DNA of 64,000 nt from Tessaracoccus massiliensis (GTDB taxonomy: Bacteria; Actinomycetota; Actinomycetes; Propionibacteriales; Propionibacteriaceae). Positions 17,659 to 26,684 of this stretch are shown piece by piece; within the stretch, counting starts at the first letter, position 1, and each line of letters begins with the position of its first letter. The DNA lies in NCBI RefSeq assembly GCF_000826065.2, contig NZ_LN623537.1, positions 1 through 64,000 of the forward strand. Direction: 5' to 3'. A model generated the notes under the pieces. The model did not search any database and had not been told where the DNA came from. It saw only the letters and a program-made list of their open reading frames with translations. A program made the position numbers and the translations under genes.

Positions 17659-18920
17659 GCAAGGAACTCCGGGCTTACCTCGATGGACAACCAGTGGGGA
17701 CCTTCCGCAACTCCAACGGTTCCTTGTCCTTTAGTTACGACCCCGAATATGTCGCCGGGTCCATCGGGCGTACACCGATGTCCCTGTCAATGCCGCTGAA
17801 CGCGCCGCGGCACAGCAATAAGGTGGCTCACCCGTATCTAGAAGGGCTGCTGCCGGACAATGATGCGGTCCGCCAACGGTGGGCCAAGCAGTTCGGCGTG
17901 TCATCTCACAGCGCCTTCGCGCTGCTGAGGCACCTCGGGCGAGATGCCCCCGGGGCCGTGCAACTCTTGCCCCCAGGTGAGGATGCCGACGATGCCGCTA
18001 TGCGCGACGGGGACATCGAATGGATTTCGGATGAACAGTTCGAGGCACTTCTTCTGGACCTGGCTGACCATGCCGGCACCTGGGGAGCAGGTCGGCATGC
18101 TGGACGATGGAGCCTGCCAGGGGCGCAATCCAAGGTGGCCCTCTATCGAGATGACGCCACTGGGCGATGGGGTATTCCAAGAGACTCGACGCCCACGACG
18201 CATATCGTGAAGCCCGCGCTCAGTTGGCTTCCTGACCACCACATCAACGAGGCGCTCTGCCAAGGTGCTGCAGCGAACCTCGGACTTCCCGCCGCCACCA
18301 CCGAGCTCTTGGAGTTCGGACGGGTCCGCGCAATCGTGTCTGTCCGCTACGACCGCCGTCGTGACGAAGCGGGGAGATTGCGTCGGCTACACCAGGAAGA
18401 CCTGTGTCAGTCGTTGGCCGTGCCTCCTACGCACAAGTATCAGTCCGACGGGGGGCCTGGTGTGGCGGCCATCGCCGACCTGTTCGCGCGGCTCGGTATC
18501 CGAGACCGCGAGGTTAACGCCAGGCGCTTCTTCGATGCGCTGGTCTACAACGTCCTCATCGCAGGCACGGACGCACACGCCAAGAACTACTCTCTCCTCT
18601 TGGCGGGGGATCGGGCGCAGTTGGGGCCGTTGTACGACTTGGCTTCAGCCATCGATGACGATGGCCGGCCCTATTCGATGGCCATGAGCATCGCTGGCCA
18701 CTGGACCACACGATCGATAGGGCGCACGGCCTGGGCCGCGTGCGCAAGGCGGTTGGGATTGGGTGAGAGTCACATTGATCGAGTCAGCGAGATGGCTGAC
18801 CAACTCAATGATGCATTGAATCACGCGGTCGCCTCGCTGCCTGCGGACGCCAGGGACAGGGCCAGTCGGTTGGCCGAGCGGATCAGCGCGCATGCGAAGT
18901 CGCTCCCGCGAGTCTCATGA
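17655..18920 (+). CDS. hipA: HipA-like serine/threonine kinase toxin
   Basis: The protein has 421 residues, near the usual size. The N-terminal domain reads LRAYLDGQPVGTFRNSNGSL and includes YLEGLLPDN. Kinase features follow: LPGAQSKVAL (Gly-rich region), THIVKP with the nucleotide-binding Lys, NEALCQ, VRYDR, HQEDLCQSLAV, the catalytic loop GTDAHAKNYSLLL, and the metal-binding LYDLASAID. In Escherichia coli, HipA phosphorylates glutamyl-tRNA synthetase and causes growth arrest and persistence; the target here is inferred by family. All active-site positions that I can check are present, so the toxin appears functional. Confidence 0.92.
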   Translation: MSKELRAYLDGQPVGTFRNSNGSLSFSYDPEYVAGSIGRTPMSLSMPLNAPRHSNKVAHPYLEGLLPDNDAVRQRWAKQFGVSSHSAFALLRHLGRDAPGAVQLLPPGEDADDAAMRDGDIEWISDEQFEALLLDLADHAGTWGAGRHAGRWSLPGAQSKVALYRDDATGRWGIPRDSTPTTHIVKPALSWLPDHHINEALCQGAAANLGLPAATTELLEFGRVRAIVSVRYDRRRDEAGRLRRLHQEDLCQSLAVPPTHKYQSDGGPGVAAIADLFARLGIRDREVNARRFFDALVYNVLIAGTDAHAKNYSLLLAGDRAQLGPLYDLASAIDDDGRPYSMAMSIAGHWTTRSIGRTAWAACARRLGLGESHIDRVSEMADQLNDALNHAVASLPADARDRASRLAERISAHAKSLPRVS

Positions 18921-18977
18921 CCTGGTCCATACGCGGGGCGGCGGGCTGCTTGGGCGACGTTGAGTGAGGTTGTCTTG

Positions 18978-19002
18978 ACGCTGCGGGGGCCCTTCGTCGT
19001 CG
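18978..19002. repeat. Dispersed intergenic repeat, copy A
   Basis: ACGCTGCGGGGGCCCTTCGT and the next five bases match 38861-38885 in inverse orientation over 25 bp. Similar shorter sequences (CTGCGGGGCCCTTCG at about 19057) follow nearby. The 18921-19244 gap otherwise contains only repeats and a terminator, and no gene. Confidence 0.7.
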
Positions 19003-19119
19003 CTGGCTCGTTCCTCGTCGGCGACGCTCAGGGACCGGGATGGGCTGGTCTGAATGCTGCGGGGCCCTTCGACCTGTCGCGGTCCTCCTTCGTCGGACGC
19101 GACAGGCTTAGGGAACGAG

Positions 19120-19148
19120 AAGGCCCGCCCCGTGGTGGGGCGGGCCTT
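19120..19148. terminator. Bidirectional stem-loop terminator between hipA and mutB
   Basis: A perfect 12-bp stem AAGGCCCGCCCC (19120-19131) pairs with 19137-19148 around a 5-base loop. It separates the convergent hipA and mutB genes and carries A and T ends on both strands, so it can work in both directions. Confidence 0.8.
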
Positions 19149-19158
19149 CAGGCTTAGA

Positions 19159-19243
19159 GGTTTCGACACTGCTCGCAGGGCTCGCAGGCTCAACCAGCGT
19201 CGGGTTTCGACACTGCTCGCAGAGCTCGCAGGCTCAACCAGCG
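19159..19243. repeat. Two 41-bp direct repeats before the mutB stop
   Basis: The units 19159-19199 and 19203-19243 differ at one base and begin GGTTTCGACACTGCTCGCAG, ending GGCTCAACCAGCG. They end directly before the mutB stop codon. A related CGCTGGTTGAGCC occurs at about 43638, in inverse sense, so this is a dispersed family in this genome. Confidence 0.8.
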
Positions 19244-19244
19244 A

Positions 19245-21425
19245 TCAGTCGTCGAGGCGCTCGGTCAGCTTCGTGAGCAGGTCGATCGCCGCGTCGGGGA
19301 TGATCGTGCCGGGCGGGTAGATCGCGTCGGCGCCGTTCTCGCGGAGCTCGTCGAAATCCTGGCTCGGGATCACGCCACCGACGACGACCATGATGTCGTC
19401 CCGACCCAGCTTGTCCAGCTCCTTCCGCAGCTCGGGCACCAGGGTGAGGTGACCGGCCGCGAGGGAGGAGGCGCCAACCACGTGGACGTCGGACTCGACG
19501 GCCTGGCGGGCGGTCTCCTCAGGAGTCTGGAACAGCGGGCCGACGTCGACGTCCATGCCGAGATCGGCATAGGCGGTAGCGATGACCTTCTGGCCACGGT
19601 CGTGACCGTCCTGGCCCATCTTCGCGATCAGGATACGAGGACGACGGCCTTCCTTCGTCTCGAACTCCTCGACCAGCTTGCGGGCCTTGTCAACGGATTC
19701 GTTGCTGCCGGATTCCTTACTGTACACACCAGAGATCGTACGGATCTGCGCGGTGTAGCGCCCGTAAACCTTCTCGAGCGCATCGGAGATCTCGCCCAGC
19801 GACGCCTTCGCGCGGGCCGCGTCGATCGAGACCTTCAACAGGTTGCGATCGGGATCCGTCGGATCCGGGTTCGCGGCCGCCCAGGTGACGCGCTCCAGCA
19901 TCTGCTGGGTCTCCTCCTCGTTCCGCTCGGCGCGCAGGCGCTCCAGCTTGGCGATCTGAGACTCACGCACATGCTTGTTGTCGACCTTCAGCACCTCAAG
20001 CTGCTCATCCTCATCGAGGGTGTACTTGTTGACGCCGATGACCGGCTGGCGGCCGGAATCGATACGGGCCTGCGTGCGGGCCGCGGCCTCCTCGATGCGC
20101 ATCTTCGGGATGCCCTGTTCGATGGCCTTGGCCATACCGCCGGCCTGCTCCACCTCCTGGATCCGCTCCCACGCACGACGAGCCAGCTGATCGGTCAGCT
20201 TCTCGACGTAGGCGGAACCGGCCCACGGGTCGACGGTCTGGGTGGTCTTCGACTCCTGCTGGATGAACAGCTGGGTGTTACGCGCGATGCGGGCCGAGAA
20301 ATCCGTCGGCAGCGCGATGGCCTCATCCAGGGCGTTGGTGTGCAGCGACTGGGTGTGACCCTGCGTCGCCGCCATCGCCTCGATGCAGGTGCGGGCCACA
20401 TTGTTGTAGACGTCCTGCGCGGTCAGCGACCAGCCAGAGGTCTGCGAGTGCGTACGCAGCGACATCGACTTCGGGTTCTTCGGCCCGAACTGACGCACCA
20501 GGCGCGCCCACAGCATGCGGGCCGCGCGCATCTTGGCCACCTCCATGAAGAAGTTCATGCCCACCGCCCAGAAGAAGGACAGGCGCGGCGCGAACTGGTC
20601 CACGTTGAGGCCCACGGACTCGCCGGCACGGATGTACTCCACGCCGTCGGCCAGGGTGTAGGCCATCTCGATGTCCGCCGTGGCCCCGGCCTCCTGCATG
20701 TGGTAACCCGAAATGGAGATCGAGTTGAATCGCGGCATGTTGGCGGAGGTGTAGGCGAAGATGTCCGCGATGATCTGCATCGACGGCGCAGGCGGGTAGA
20801 TGTAGGTGTTGCGGACCATGAACTCCTTCAGAATGTCATTCTGAATGGTTCCGGCCAGCTGCTCGGGCTTCACGCCCTGCTCCTCAGCCGCCACGACGTA
20901 CAGCGCCAGCACCGGAAGCACCGCGCCGTTCATCGTCATGGACACAGACATCTGATCCAGCGGGATGCCGTCGAACAGCTGACGCATGTCCAGGATGGAA
21001 TCGACGGCGACACCGGCCATGCCGACGTCTCCGGCCACGCGGGGGTGGTCCGAGTCGTAGCCACGGTGGGTGGCCAGGTCGAACGCGATCGACAGGCCCT
21101 TCTGGCCGGCGGCCAGGTTGCGTCGGTAGAACGCGTTGGACTCCTCAGCGGTGGAGAAACCCGCGTACTGGCGGATGGTCCACGGCTGGTTGACGTACAT
21201 CGTCGCGTAGGGGCCACGCAGGAACGGCGGGATGCCGGGCGCGGTCTCCAGAAAATCCACGTCAGCCAGATCCGAACCGCGGTACAGCGGCGGCACCAGG
21301 ATGTGCTCCGGCGTCTGCCACCCGGCCGAATGCCCGATGTGATGGTTGATCGAATCGAACGTCTCCTCAGCGTTGGCCGCGACGGCCGCCGAGAAGTCGA
21401 TATCGGTAAAGCGGGGGATGGTCAT
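19245..21425 (-). CDS. mutB: Methylmalonyl-CoA mutase large (catalytic) subunit
   Basis: The protein has 726 residues, matching the Propionibacterium large subunit. It converts succinyl-CoA and R-methylmalonyl-CoA with adenosylcobalamin, the central step of propionate formation. The N-terminal barrel has [20 protein letters not shown] and [19 protein letters not shown], the CoA and substrate-binding blocks. The C-terminal cobalamin domain has [16 protein letters not shown] with the DxHxxG motif whose His binds cobalt, then [11 protein letters not shown]. It starts one base after the mutA stop, so the two are co-translated. All key residues are present. Confidence 0.97.
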   Translation of the reverse strand: MTIPRFTDIDFSAAVAANAEETFDSINHHIGHSAGWQTPEHILVPPLYRGSDLADVDFLETAPGIPPFLRGPYATMYVNQPWTIRQYAGFSTAEESNAFYRRNLAAGQKGLSIAFDLATHRGYDSDHPRVAGDVGMAGVAVDSILDMRQLFDGIPLDQMSVSMTMNGAVLPVLALYVVAAEEQGVKPEQLAGTIQNDILKEFMVRNTYIYPPAPSMQIIADIFAYTSANMPRFNSISISGYHMQEAGATADIEMAYTLADGVEYIRAGESVGLNVDQFAPRLSFFWAVGMNFFMEVAKMRAARMLWARLVRQFGPKNPKSMSLRTHSQTSGWSLTAQDVYNNVARTCIEAMAATQGHTQSLHTNALDEAIALPTDFSARIARNTQLFIQQESKTTQTVDPWAGSAYVEKLTDQLARRAWERIQEVEQAGGMAKAIEQGIPKMRIEEAAARTQARIDSGRQPVIGVNKYTLDEDEQLEVLKVDNKHVRESQIAKLERLRAERNEEETQQMLERVTWAAANPDPTDPDRNLLKVSIDAARAKASLGEISDALEKVYGRYTAQIRTISGVYSKESGSNESVDKARKLVEEFETKEGRRPRILIAKMGQDGHDRGQKVIATAYADLGMDVDVGPLFQTPEETARQAVESDVHVVGASSLAAGHLTLVPELRKELDKLGRDDIMVVVGGVIPSQDFDELRENGADAIYPPGTIIPDAAIDLLTKLTERLDD

Positions 21426-21426
21426 A

Positions 21427-23298
21427 TCAGGCTCCCAACTTGCTGAGGGTGGTTTCGAGCAGCTCGACCACGTTCATGCCGTCGAACACGTTGCCGTCGA
21501 CGGCGGCCTCGCCGCCCTCGCCCAGCTCCTTGACCTGGCCGGCCACGAGCACCGTCTCCGCGCCGGCCGCACGAAGCGCCTCAGCGACGGCGACGCCCTG
21601 CTCGGCGTAAACCTTGGCGGACGAACACAGCACCGCAACCGTGGTGCCCTGCTCCTTGAGCTGACGCGCGAAGTCCTCCGGCGTGGTGCCCTCCGCGATG
21701 GGGGTGTCGATGCCGCCCACGTGGAACAGGTTGCCGGTGAAGCCCTCGCGGGCGCCGAAGTCGCGCCGCGTGCCGAGGCAGGCGAGCAACACCTTCGGGG
21801 CATTGCCGTCGAAGCGGGCCTTCTCAGCGCGGTCGCGCAGCTCCTCGAAGATCTGCGAGTCGCGCACCAGCGTGAGGCCACCCAGCTCGGGAGCCTCCGG
21901 GCGGGCCTTGGCCTGCACCGGCTTCTCCGTGTGGTTGGGGAACATCGACACACCGGTCAGCGGCAGCTTGCGGGTGGACAGCGCCTTGGCACGCTCGGCG
22001 TTCAGCTCGTCGAGCTGCGCCTTGACCGTGCCGTCGGACAGCGCCTTGACGAAACCCTCGGCGTCGAGCTGCTGGAACACGCCCCAGGCGGCTTCGCTGA
22101 GCTGCTTGGTCATTGACTCGACGAACCAGGCGCCGCCGGCGGGATCGTTGACGCGCCCCACGTTGGACTCCTCCGCCAGGAGGAGCTGCGTGTTGCGCGC
22201 GATGCGGCGGGAGAACTCCGACGGCAGGCCCCAGGCCACGTCGAAGGTCTGCACCGTCTGGATCTCGGCGCCGCCCACGGCCGCGCCGAACGACGACATG
22301 GTGCCGCGCAGCAGGTTGACGTAGGCGTCGTCACGCGAGATCTGACGCTCCGAGGTCACCGCATGCTGGATGGCGCCGCGCTTGGCCTCGCTCACCTCGA
22401 GCACCTCGCCCACCCGGTTCCACAGGCCGCGCAGCGCGCGGAGGCGGGAGATGGTGGCGAACTGGTTGGTGGTGGCCGAGACGCGGAACATGATGGCGCC
22501 GAACGCCTCATCCGCGCTGAGCCCGGCGTCGACCAGGGCTCGGACGTACTCGACGCCCGCGGCGATGGCGTAGGCCAGCTCATGCACGTCGCCGGCGCCC
22601 GCGTTGTGGAACACGGTGGCGTCCACGACGATGGGCCGCATGTTCGGGAACGGCTTGGCCAGCTCCACGGCCTCCTTCAGGACGCTCAGATCCGGCTCGG
22701 TGCCGGCGAGGGCCGCCGCGCCGATCGGGTCGATGCCGAAGCTGCCGGTCATGCCGGCGCTGTCCTTCTCGCTGTCCGCGAGGAACGCGGCCAGGGCCTT
22801 GGCGGCCTCCAACTGCTGCGTCTTCGACGTGAGGTAGACGGGGGCGAGGTCCAGTAGGACGTCGGCCAACACCGTCGGGATGTCTTCAGGCTTGATGGCA
22901 TCGGGATCCACGCGCAGGTACACGGCCGTGCCGCCGCGCTCCAGATCCTGCAGCACGAGACGACGGGTCTCCGCCGCGTCGGGATCCTCGTGCAACTGGG
23001 CGACATGCCAGCCGCCCATCTCTCCGGAGCGCACCGTTGTGCCGCGCACGAACGGGGCCACGCCCGGGAAACCGAGCTCGTCTGCGCCATCGCTCTTCAC
23101 GTACAGCGGCTTAGTAGTCAGGCCGTCGACAGTGGTGCTGGTGAGGCGCTTGTACGCCTGCTCAATGTCCAGCTCCTTACCTTCGGGGCGCCTTCGGTTG
23201 AGGACCTTCAAGACCTCCTTCTCCCAGTCAGCCTGGGAGGGGGTGTCGAAGTCCGCGGCCAGGCTGAGATCGGCCGCACTGGTGGCTTGATCGCTCAT
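21427..23298 (-). CDS. mutA: Methylmalonyl-CoA mutase small subunit
   Basis: The protein has 623 residues from ATG 23298; the frame stays open upstream, but [18 protein letters not shown] is the natural start and an AGAGCT lies before it. It is homologous to MutB along its whole length but lacks the cobalamin His: the C-terminal domain reads [17 protein letters not shown] where MutB has DGHDRG. That is normal for the non-catalytic subunit of the heterodimer. It shares recognisable blocks such as [19 protein letters not shown] and [20 protein letters not shown]. It is the first gene of the pair and is divergent from the cytidylyltransferase at 23415. Confidence 0.96.
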   Translation of the reverse strand: MSDQATSAADLSLAADFDTPSQADWEKEVLKVLNRRRPEGKELDIEQAYKRLTSTTVDGLTTKPLYVKSDGADELGFPGVAPFVRGTTVRSGEMGGWHVAQLHEDPDAAETRRLVLQDLERGGTAVYLRVDPDAIKPEDIPTVLADVLLDLAPVYLTSKTQQLEAAKALAAFLADSEKDSAGMTGSFGIDPIGAAALAGTEPDLSVLKEAVELAKPFPNMRPIVVDATVFHNAGAGDVHELAYAIAAGVEYVRALVDAGLSADEAFGAIMFRVSATTNQFATISRLRALRGLWNRVGEVLEVSEAKRGAIQHAVTSERQISRDDAYVNLLRGTMSSFGAAVGGAEIQTVQTFDVAWGLPSEFSRRIARNTQLLLAEESNVGRVNDPAGGAWFVESMTKQLSEAAWGVFQQLDAEGFVKALSDGTVKAQLDELNAERAKALSTRKLPLTGVSMFPNHTEKPVQAKARPEAPELGGLTLVRDSQIFEELRDRAEKARFDGNAPKVLLACLGTRRDFGAREGFTGNLFHVGGIDTPIAEGTTPEDFARQLKEQGTTVAVLCSSAKVYAEQGVAVAEALRAAGAETVLVAGQVKELGEGGEAAVDGNVFDGMNVVELLETTLSKLGA

Positions 23299-23414
23299 AG
23301 CTCTCCGTCTTTCTAGGGGGTCAGACCCGCTTTCCAACCCTAGACCAGACGCTGTTCGCATCTGAGCGCGGGGCTCGAATAGCTGAGGGATCGCTTTCGG
23401 GGGAGAATGTCCAC

Positions 23415-24083
23415 ATGACCACTCTGGCCGTGATCCCCGCCCGTGGCGGCTCCAAAGGCATCCCGCGCAAGAACCTTCTTCCCATCGGCGGGAAACCGCT
23501 CATCGTGTGGACCATCGAGCAGGCGTTGGCGCTTGACGACGTGATCGTCGCCGTCTCGACGGAGGACGCCGAGATCTCTGCGGTCGCGCGCAACGCGGGC
23601 GCGTGGGTGATCCGCCGCCCAGTGGAGTTGGCGCAGGATGAGACGCCCACCGAACCGGTCGTCGTACACGCCATCGCCACCTGCGAGGCGCAGTACGGCC
23701 GCCCGGAGCGGGTGATGCTGCTGCAGGCCACTTCGCCCGTGCGGAAGCCCGGCACGCTGGCGCGGGCCTTGGCCGAGTTCGACGAGACCGGCGTGGACTC
23801 GCTGGTGGGCGTGGTACCGAACCCGCCGTTCCTGTGGTCCGTCGAAGGGGAGCAGACGGTGGCGCACTGGGACTGGGAGCACCGCCGTCGCCGCCAGGAC
23901 ATGAGGCCGGAGCAGCTGCGCTACCGGGAGACAGGCTCGGTGTACGTCACCAAGCCCGACATCTACGAGACGCTGGGAAACCGGATGGGCGGCAAGATTG
24001 GCCTGTTCGTGATGGACGAGGCCGAGGGCGTCGACATCGACACGCTGCACGACGCGTCCCTGGCGGAATCGATGCTGTTGTAG
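23415..24083 (+). CDS. Acylneuraminate cytidylyltransferase-family protein
   Basis: The protein has 222 residues. The nucleotide-binding start LAVIPARGGSKGIPRKNLLP is the NeuA family mark, followed by GGKPLIVWTIEQAL, VAVSTEDAEI and LLQATSPVRKPG. RETGSVYVTKPDIYE matches the sugar-binding part. Such enzymes form CMP-activated acidic sugars for surface glycans. No sialic-acid synthase is seen in the window, so the true sugar is open (sialic acid, pseudaminic/legionaminic acid, or KDO-like). It is a single gene, divergent from mutA. Confidence 0.85.
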   Translation: MTTLAVIPARGGSKGIPRKNLLPIGGKPLIVWTIEQALALDDVIVAVSTEDAEISAVARNAGAWVIRRPVELAQDETPTEPVVVHAIATCEAQYGRPERVMLLQATSPVRKPGTLARALAEFDETGVDSLVGVVPNPPFLWSVEGEQTVAHWDWEHRRRRQDMRPEQLRYRETGSVYVTKPDIYETLGNRMGGKIGLFVMDEAEGVDIDTLHDASLAESMLL

Positions 24084-24199
24084 CCTCTGCGCTGGCATCC
24101 TTGTCGGAACCGACGAGGAGCAGGATGGATTTTGGCGAAGCGTTCCGACAGTGGCTGTCAGAGCCGGAACCGGAGCGGTATCGAAACCTGGGGCGGTTC

Positions 24200-24310
24200 A
24201 TCCCGCCGACCTGGCCGTTGCCGCCGAGGGGGGTGTTCTTCCACAGGGATCTGGGTGAGGCCTGTAGGTGAGGTTGTTGAAGGCCCAGCCCGGGGTGAAG
24301 ACTCCGTTTG
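24200..24310 (-). pseudogene. Remnant of the C-terminal repeat domain of a dimethylformamidase-like protein
   Basis: On the minus strand the sequence reads FTPGWAFNNLTY and then, after a one-base frameshift, ASPRSLWKNTPLGGNG. This matches NGWAFNNLTYKASPRPLWKG and NPLGQTG in the intact protein encoded at 43681-45525. Only about 35 residues remain, without a start or stop of their own. The rest of the 24084-24421 gap holds no gene other than the ribosome site for the next one. Confidence 0.65.
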
Positions 24311-24421
24311 TTTCGGCGGTCGTGGCTTTGTGGCTCCGCGCCGTCCAAGCAGCGCCGGGATGGCGAAGTGCCGCACCTCTGGCGGTATCCTTCGGCATGT
24401 GTCCCTGGTAGGAGGAACAAG

Positions 24422-26014
24422 GTGAGTCGGCTGATTCCGCGCGGTGCGGTCGTCGCTGGGCTGGGCAAGCGTGTCCTGGCAGCGGTGATCGACGCCCTGC
24501 CGTTCCTGCTCATCGGCGGCCTGAGTTGGCTCGCCACGCGGCTGTCAGACCAGCCGACGGTGGTGTTGGTCACCAGCATCGCCGCGGGTGTGCTCAGTTT
24601 GGCGTTCGCCCTGTACCAGTGGTGGGCATACGCCAGCCGCGGAGCCGGCCTCGGCGCGCAGCTCACGGGCCTGAGGCTCGTCTCGATCAAGGACGGCCAG
24701 CCCATCGGCTGGTGGCGCGTGTTCCTGCGCTATCTGATCTTCGGCGCGCTGATGGGCACCGTGGTGGGCGGCATCGCGATGCTGGTGTTCCTCGTCATCC
24801 ATGAGCGTCGCCAGGGCTGGCACGACATGGCCACGAAGGCCGTGGTGGTGCAGCCCAAGAAGTCTGAGGCCCGCGCCACGGCCAGCGAGAAGAAGAAGAC
24901 GGCGAAGGCCACCACCGTCGGCCTGCCGCCGCACCTGGCCAGCTCGTTCAGCCCCCAGGCGGGCACCACCTCCGCCCCCAGCCAGAGCCGGGATTCGTTT
25001 GCTCCCAAGGGCGGGCAGCCTTCCTCGGCTCCCAGCGCGGCGCCCCAGCCGTCGGCCCCGGATTGGCTGCCCGGTGTGCAGTCGGAGCCCGTGCAGCCCG
25101 CCGCGCAGCAGCCCTACCCTCAGCAGCAGGCTCAGCCGCCCGCCACCGGCCAGTGGCAGGCACCCACCGGGTTCCAGCAGTCCCCGCAACCGCAGACCAC
25201 CCAGTTCCCCGCGCCGCAGCCTTCGGCTCCGCAGCCGCAGCCCTCGCCCTGGAACTCGCAGCCGCCCACCCCACCCGTGCAGCCCTCGAAGCCGCAGGCC
25301 CAGTGGATCCCGCTGCCCACCCCCGCGTCGGTCATCGAACCCTCGGTGAAGGTGCGCCCCCGCAACTTCGGCGAGGGTTCGATGACCGACGCGGGGGTGG
25401 GCAGCGGGATCCACTGGGCCTGCGGCTTCGAGGGCTGCACGGGTGGGGGGTTCCAGCAGTCCCCGCAACCGCAGACCACCCAGTTCCCCGCGCCGCAGCC
25501 TTCGGCTCCGCAGCCGCAGCCCTCGAAGCCGCAGGCCCAGTGGATCCCGCTGCCCACCCCCGCGTCGGTCATCGAACCCTCGGTGAAGGTGCGCCCCCGC
25601 AACTTCGGCGAGGTGGACGACGACGAGGGCACCAGGATCGCCAACGTGCCCGCGCGGGCCGGCCGCGCCGGCGACGAGGGCTGGTATGTGCGCCTCGACG
25701 ACGGTCGCGAGGTTGACCTCAAGGTCACCGTGCTTCTCGGCCGCAACCCGCAGAAGGGTGCGGACGACGACGAGGTGCAGCTTGTGCCCGCCTCCGGCGA
25801 CGGCCGGATGATCTCGCGCACGCACGTACAGATCGGCACCGACCCGCGAGGCGTCTACGTCGTCGACCGCGGCTCCACCAACGGCACCGCCGTGGTGACC
25901 GCCGGCGGCGAGCTGGAGCCCTGCCCCGCCGGCACTCAGGTGCGCGTCCGCGAGGGCCAGCAGGTCAGTTACGGAAACCGCTGGTTCACCGTGCTGCGCC
26001 GCCCCATCGTCTGA
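24422..26014 (+). CDS. RDD membrane domain and FHA domain protein with a rearranged linker
   Basis: The protein has about 530 residues from GTG 24422, placed four bases after GGAGGAAC. The N-terminal RDD domain (residues 1-130) has GLGKRVLAAVIDALPFLLIG, three or four helices, and GWHDMATKAVVV. A long Pro/Gln-rich linker follows. The C-terminal FHA domain shows VTVLLGRNPQ, ISRTHVQIG and VVDRGSTNGT, the phosphothreonine-binding loops. Proteins of this layout are probably phosphorylated or read by Ser/Thr kinases at the actinobacterial membrane. The linker carries a 77-bp inverted repeat and a 78-bp direct repeat, so part of it is encoded by the inverted copy (for example SMTDAGVGSGIHWACGFEG). 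The frame stays open through it all. Confidence 0.85.
   Translation: MSRLIPRGAVVAGLGKRVLAAVIDALPFLLIGGLSWLATRLSDQPTVVLVTSIAAGVLSLAFALYQWWAYASRGAGLGAQLTGLRLVSIKDGQPIGWWRVFLRYLIFGALMGTVVGGIAMLVFLVIHERRQGWHDMATKAVVVQPKKSEARATASEKKKTAKATTVGLPPHLASSFSPQAGTTSAPSQSRDSFAPKGGQPSSAPSAAPQPSAPDWLPGVQSEPVQPAAQQPYPQQQAQPPATGQWQAPTGFQQSPQPQTTQFPAPQPSAPQPQPSPWNSQPPTPPVQPSKPQAQWIPLPTPASVIEPSVKVRPRNFGEGSMTDAGVGSGIHWACGFEGCTGGGFQQSPQPQTTQFPAPQPSAPQPQPSKPQAQWIPLPTPASVIEPSVKVRPRNFGEVDDDEGTRIANVPARAGRAGDEGWYVRLDDGREVDLKVTVLLGRNPQKGADDDEVQLVPASGDGRMISRTHVQIGTDPRGVYVVDRGSTNGTAVVTAGGELEPCPAGTQVRVREGQQVSYGNRWFTVLRRPIV
25169..25613. repeat. Direct repeats in the RDD-FHA linker
   Basis: Segment 25169-25246 is repeated at 25448-25525 (78 bp), and 25281-25376 is repeated at 25518-25613 (96 bp). 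The second set lacks the 42 bases that separate the two in the first set. Joins share short matches (GGG and CCCTCG), as in template switching. Confidence 0.9.
25269..25448. repeat. Perfect 77-bp inverted repeat inside the RDD-FHA gene
   Basis: Arm 25269-25345 is the exact reverse complement of 25372-25448, with a 26-base spacer between them. The right arm is therefore an inverted copy of coding sequence and is itself translated in frame. Confidence 0.95.
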
Positions 26015-26101
26015 CCGGCCCCGATGATGTGGGCGGTGAGCGCCCATTGACGGGCTCTGGTCGCACGAATTGTCTGCAGCTCTGACCATTAGGATCGACC
26101 C

Positions 26102-26677
26102 ATGCTGCTGAGCGACCGCGACATCCGTGCCGAGATCCACTCGGGCAACATCGTCCTCGACCCGTGGGATCCGGAGATGGTGCAACCAGCCTCCGTCGAC
26201 GTCCGGATGGACAGGTGGTTCCGCGTCTTCGAGAACCACCGCTACCCGTCGATCGATCCTGCTGAGGACCAGCCGGAGCTCACGCGCATGATCGAGGTGG
26301 CCGACGGCGAGCCGTTCGTGCTGCACCCGGGAGAGTTCGCGCTGGCCTCCACCTACGAGAAGATCACCCTCGGCAGCGACGTGGCCGCCAGGCTCGAGGG
26401 CAAGAGCTCGCTGGGGCGCCTCGGCCTGCTCACCCACTCGACGGCGGGCTTCATCGACCCGGGCTTCTCCGGCCACGTCACGCTCGAGCTGTCGAACATG
26501 GCCACGCTGCCCATCAAGCTGTGGCCGGGGATGAAGATCGGCCAGTTCTGCTTCTTCCGCCTCAGCTCGGCCGCCGAGCATCCGTACGGGTCGTCGCAGT
26601 ACGGGTCGCGGTACCAGGGGCAGCGGGGCCCCACGCCGTCGCGGTCCTTCCTCAACTTCCACCGCACCCAGATCTGA
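26102..26677 (+). CDS. dcd: dCTP deaminase
   Basis: The protein has 191 residues, a standard length. It begins [17 protein letters not shown], and has [21 protein letters not shown] and the core [18 protein letters not shown] with the catalytic and nucleotide-binding residues, then TLELSN and [11 protein letters not shown]. It converts dCTP to dUTP, or directly to dUMP in the bifunctional enzymes known from Mycobacterium; which one applies cannot be read with certainty. The ABC exporter starts 8 bp after its stop, so the two may share a transcript. Confidence 0.95.
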   Translation: MLLSDRDIRAEIHSGNIVLDPWDPEMVQPASVDVRMDRWFRVFENHRYPSIDPAEDQPELTRMIEVADGEPFVLHPGEFALASTYEKITLGSDVAARLEGKSSLGRLGLLTHSTAGFIDPGFSGHVTLELSNMATLPIKLWPGMKIGQFCFFRLSSAAEHPYGSSQYGSRYQGQRGPTPSRSFLNFHRTQI

Positions 26678-26684
26678 GGCGCCC

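Noticed and set aside
19159-19243. The 41-bp direct repeats as a CRISPR or attachment site
   Set aside because: There are only two units with a 3-bp gap, and a similar fragment is found between other genes; no integrase is in the window.
19449-21446. Long plus-strand open frame opposite mutB
   Set aside because: It mirrors the mutB codons, is rich in His/Arg/Leu/Gly without any motif, and has no ribosome site.
25169-25613. A CRISPR array in the RDD-FHA linker
   Set aside because: The repeats are long, in different orientations, without regular spacers, and lie inside a coding region with no cas genes.
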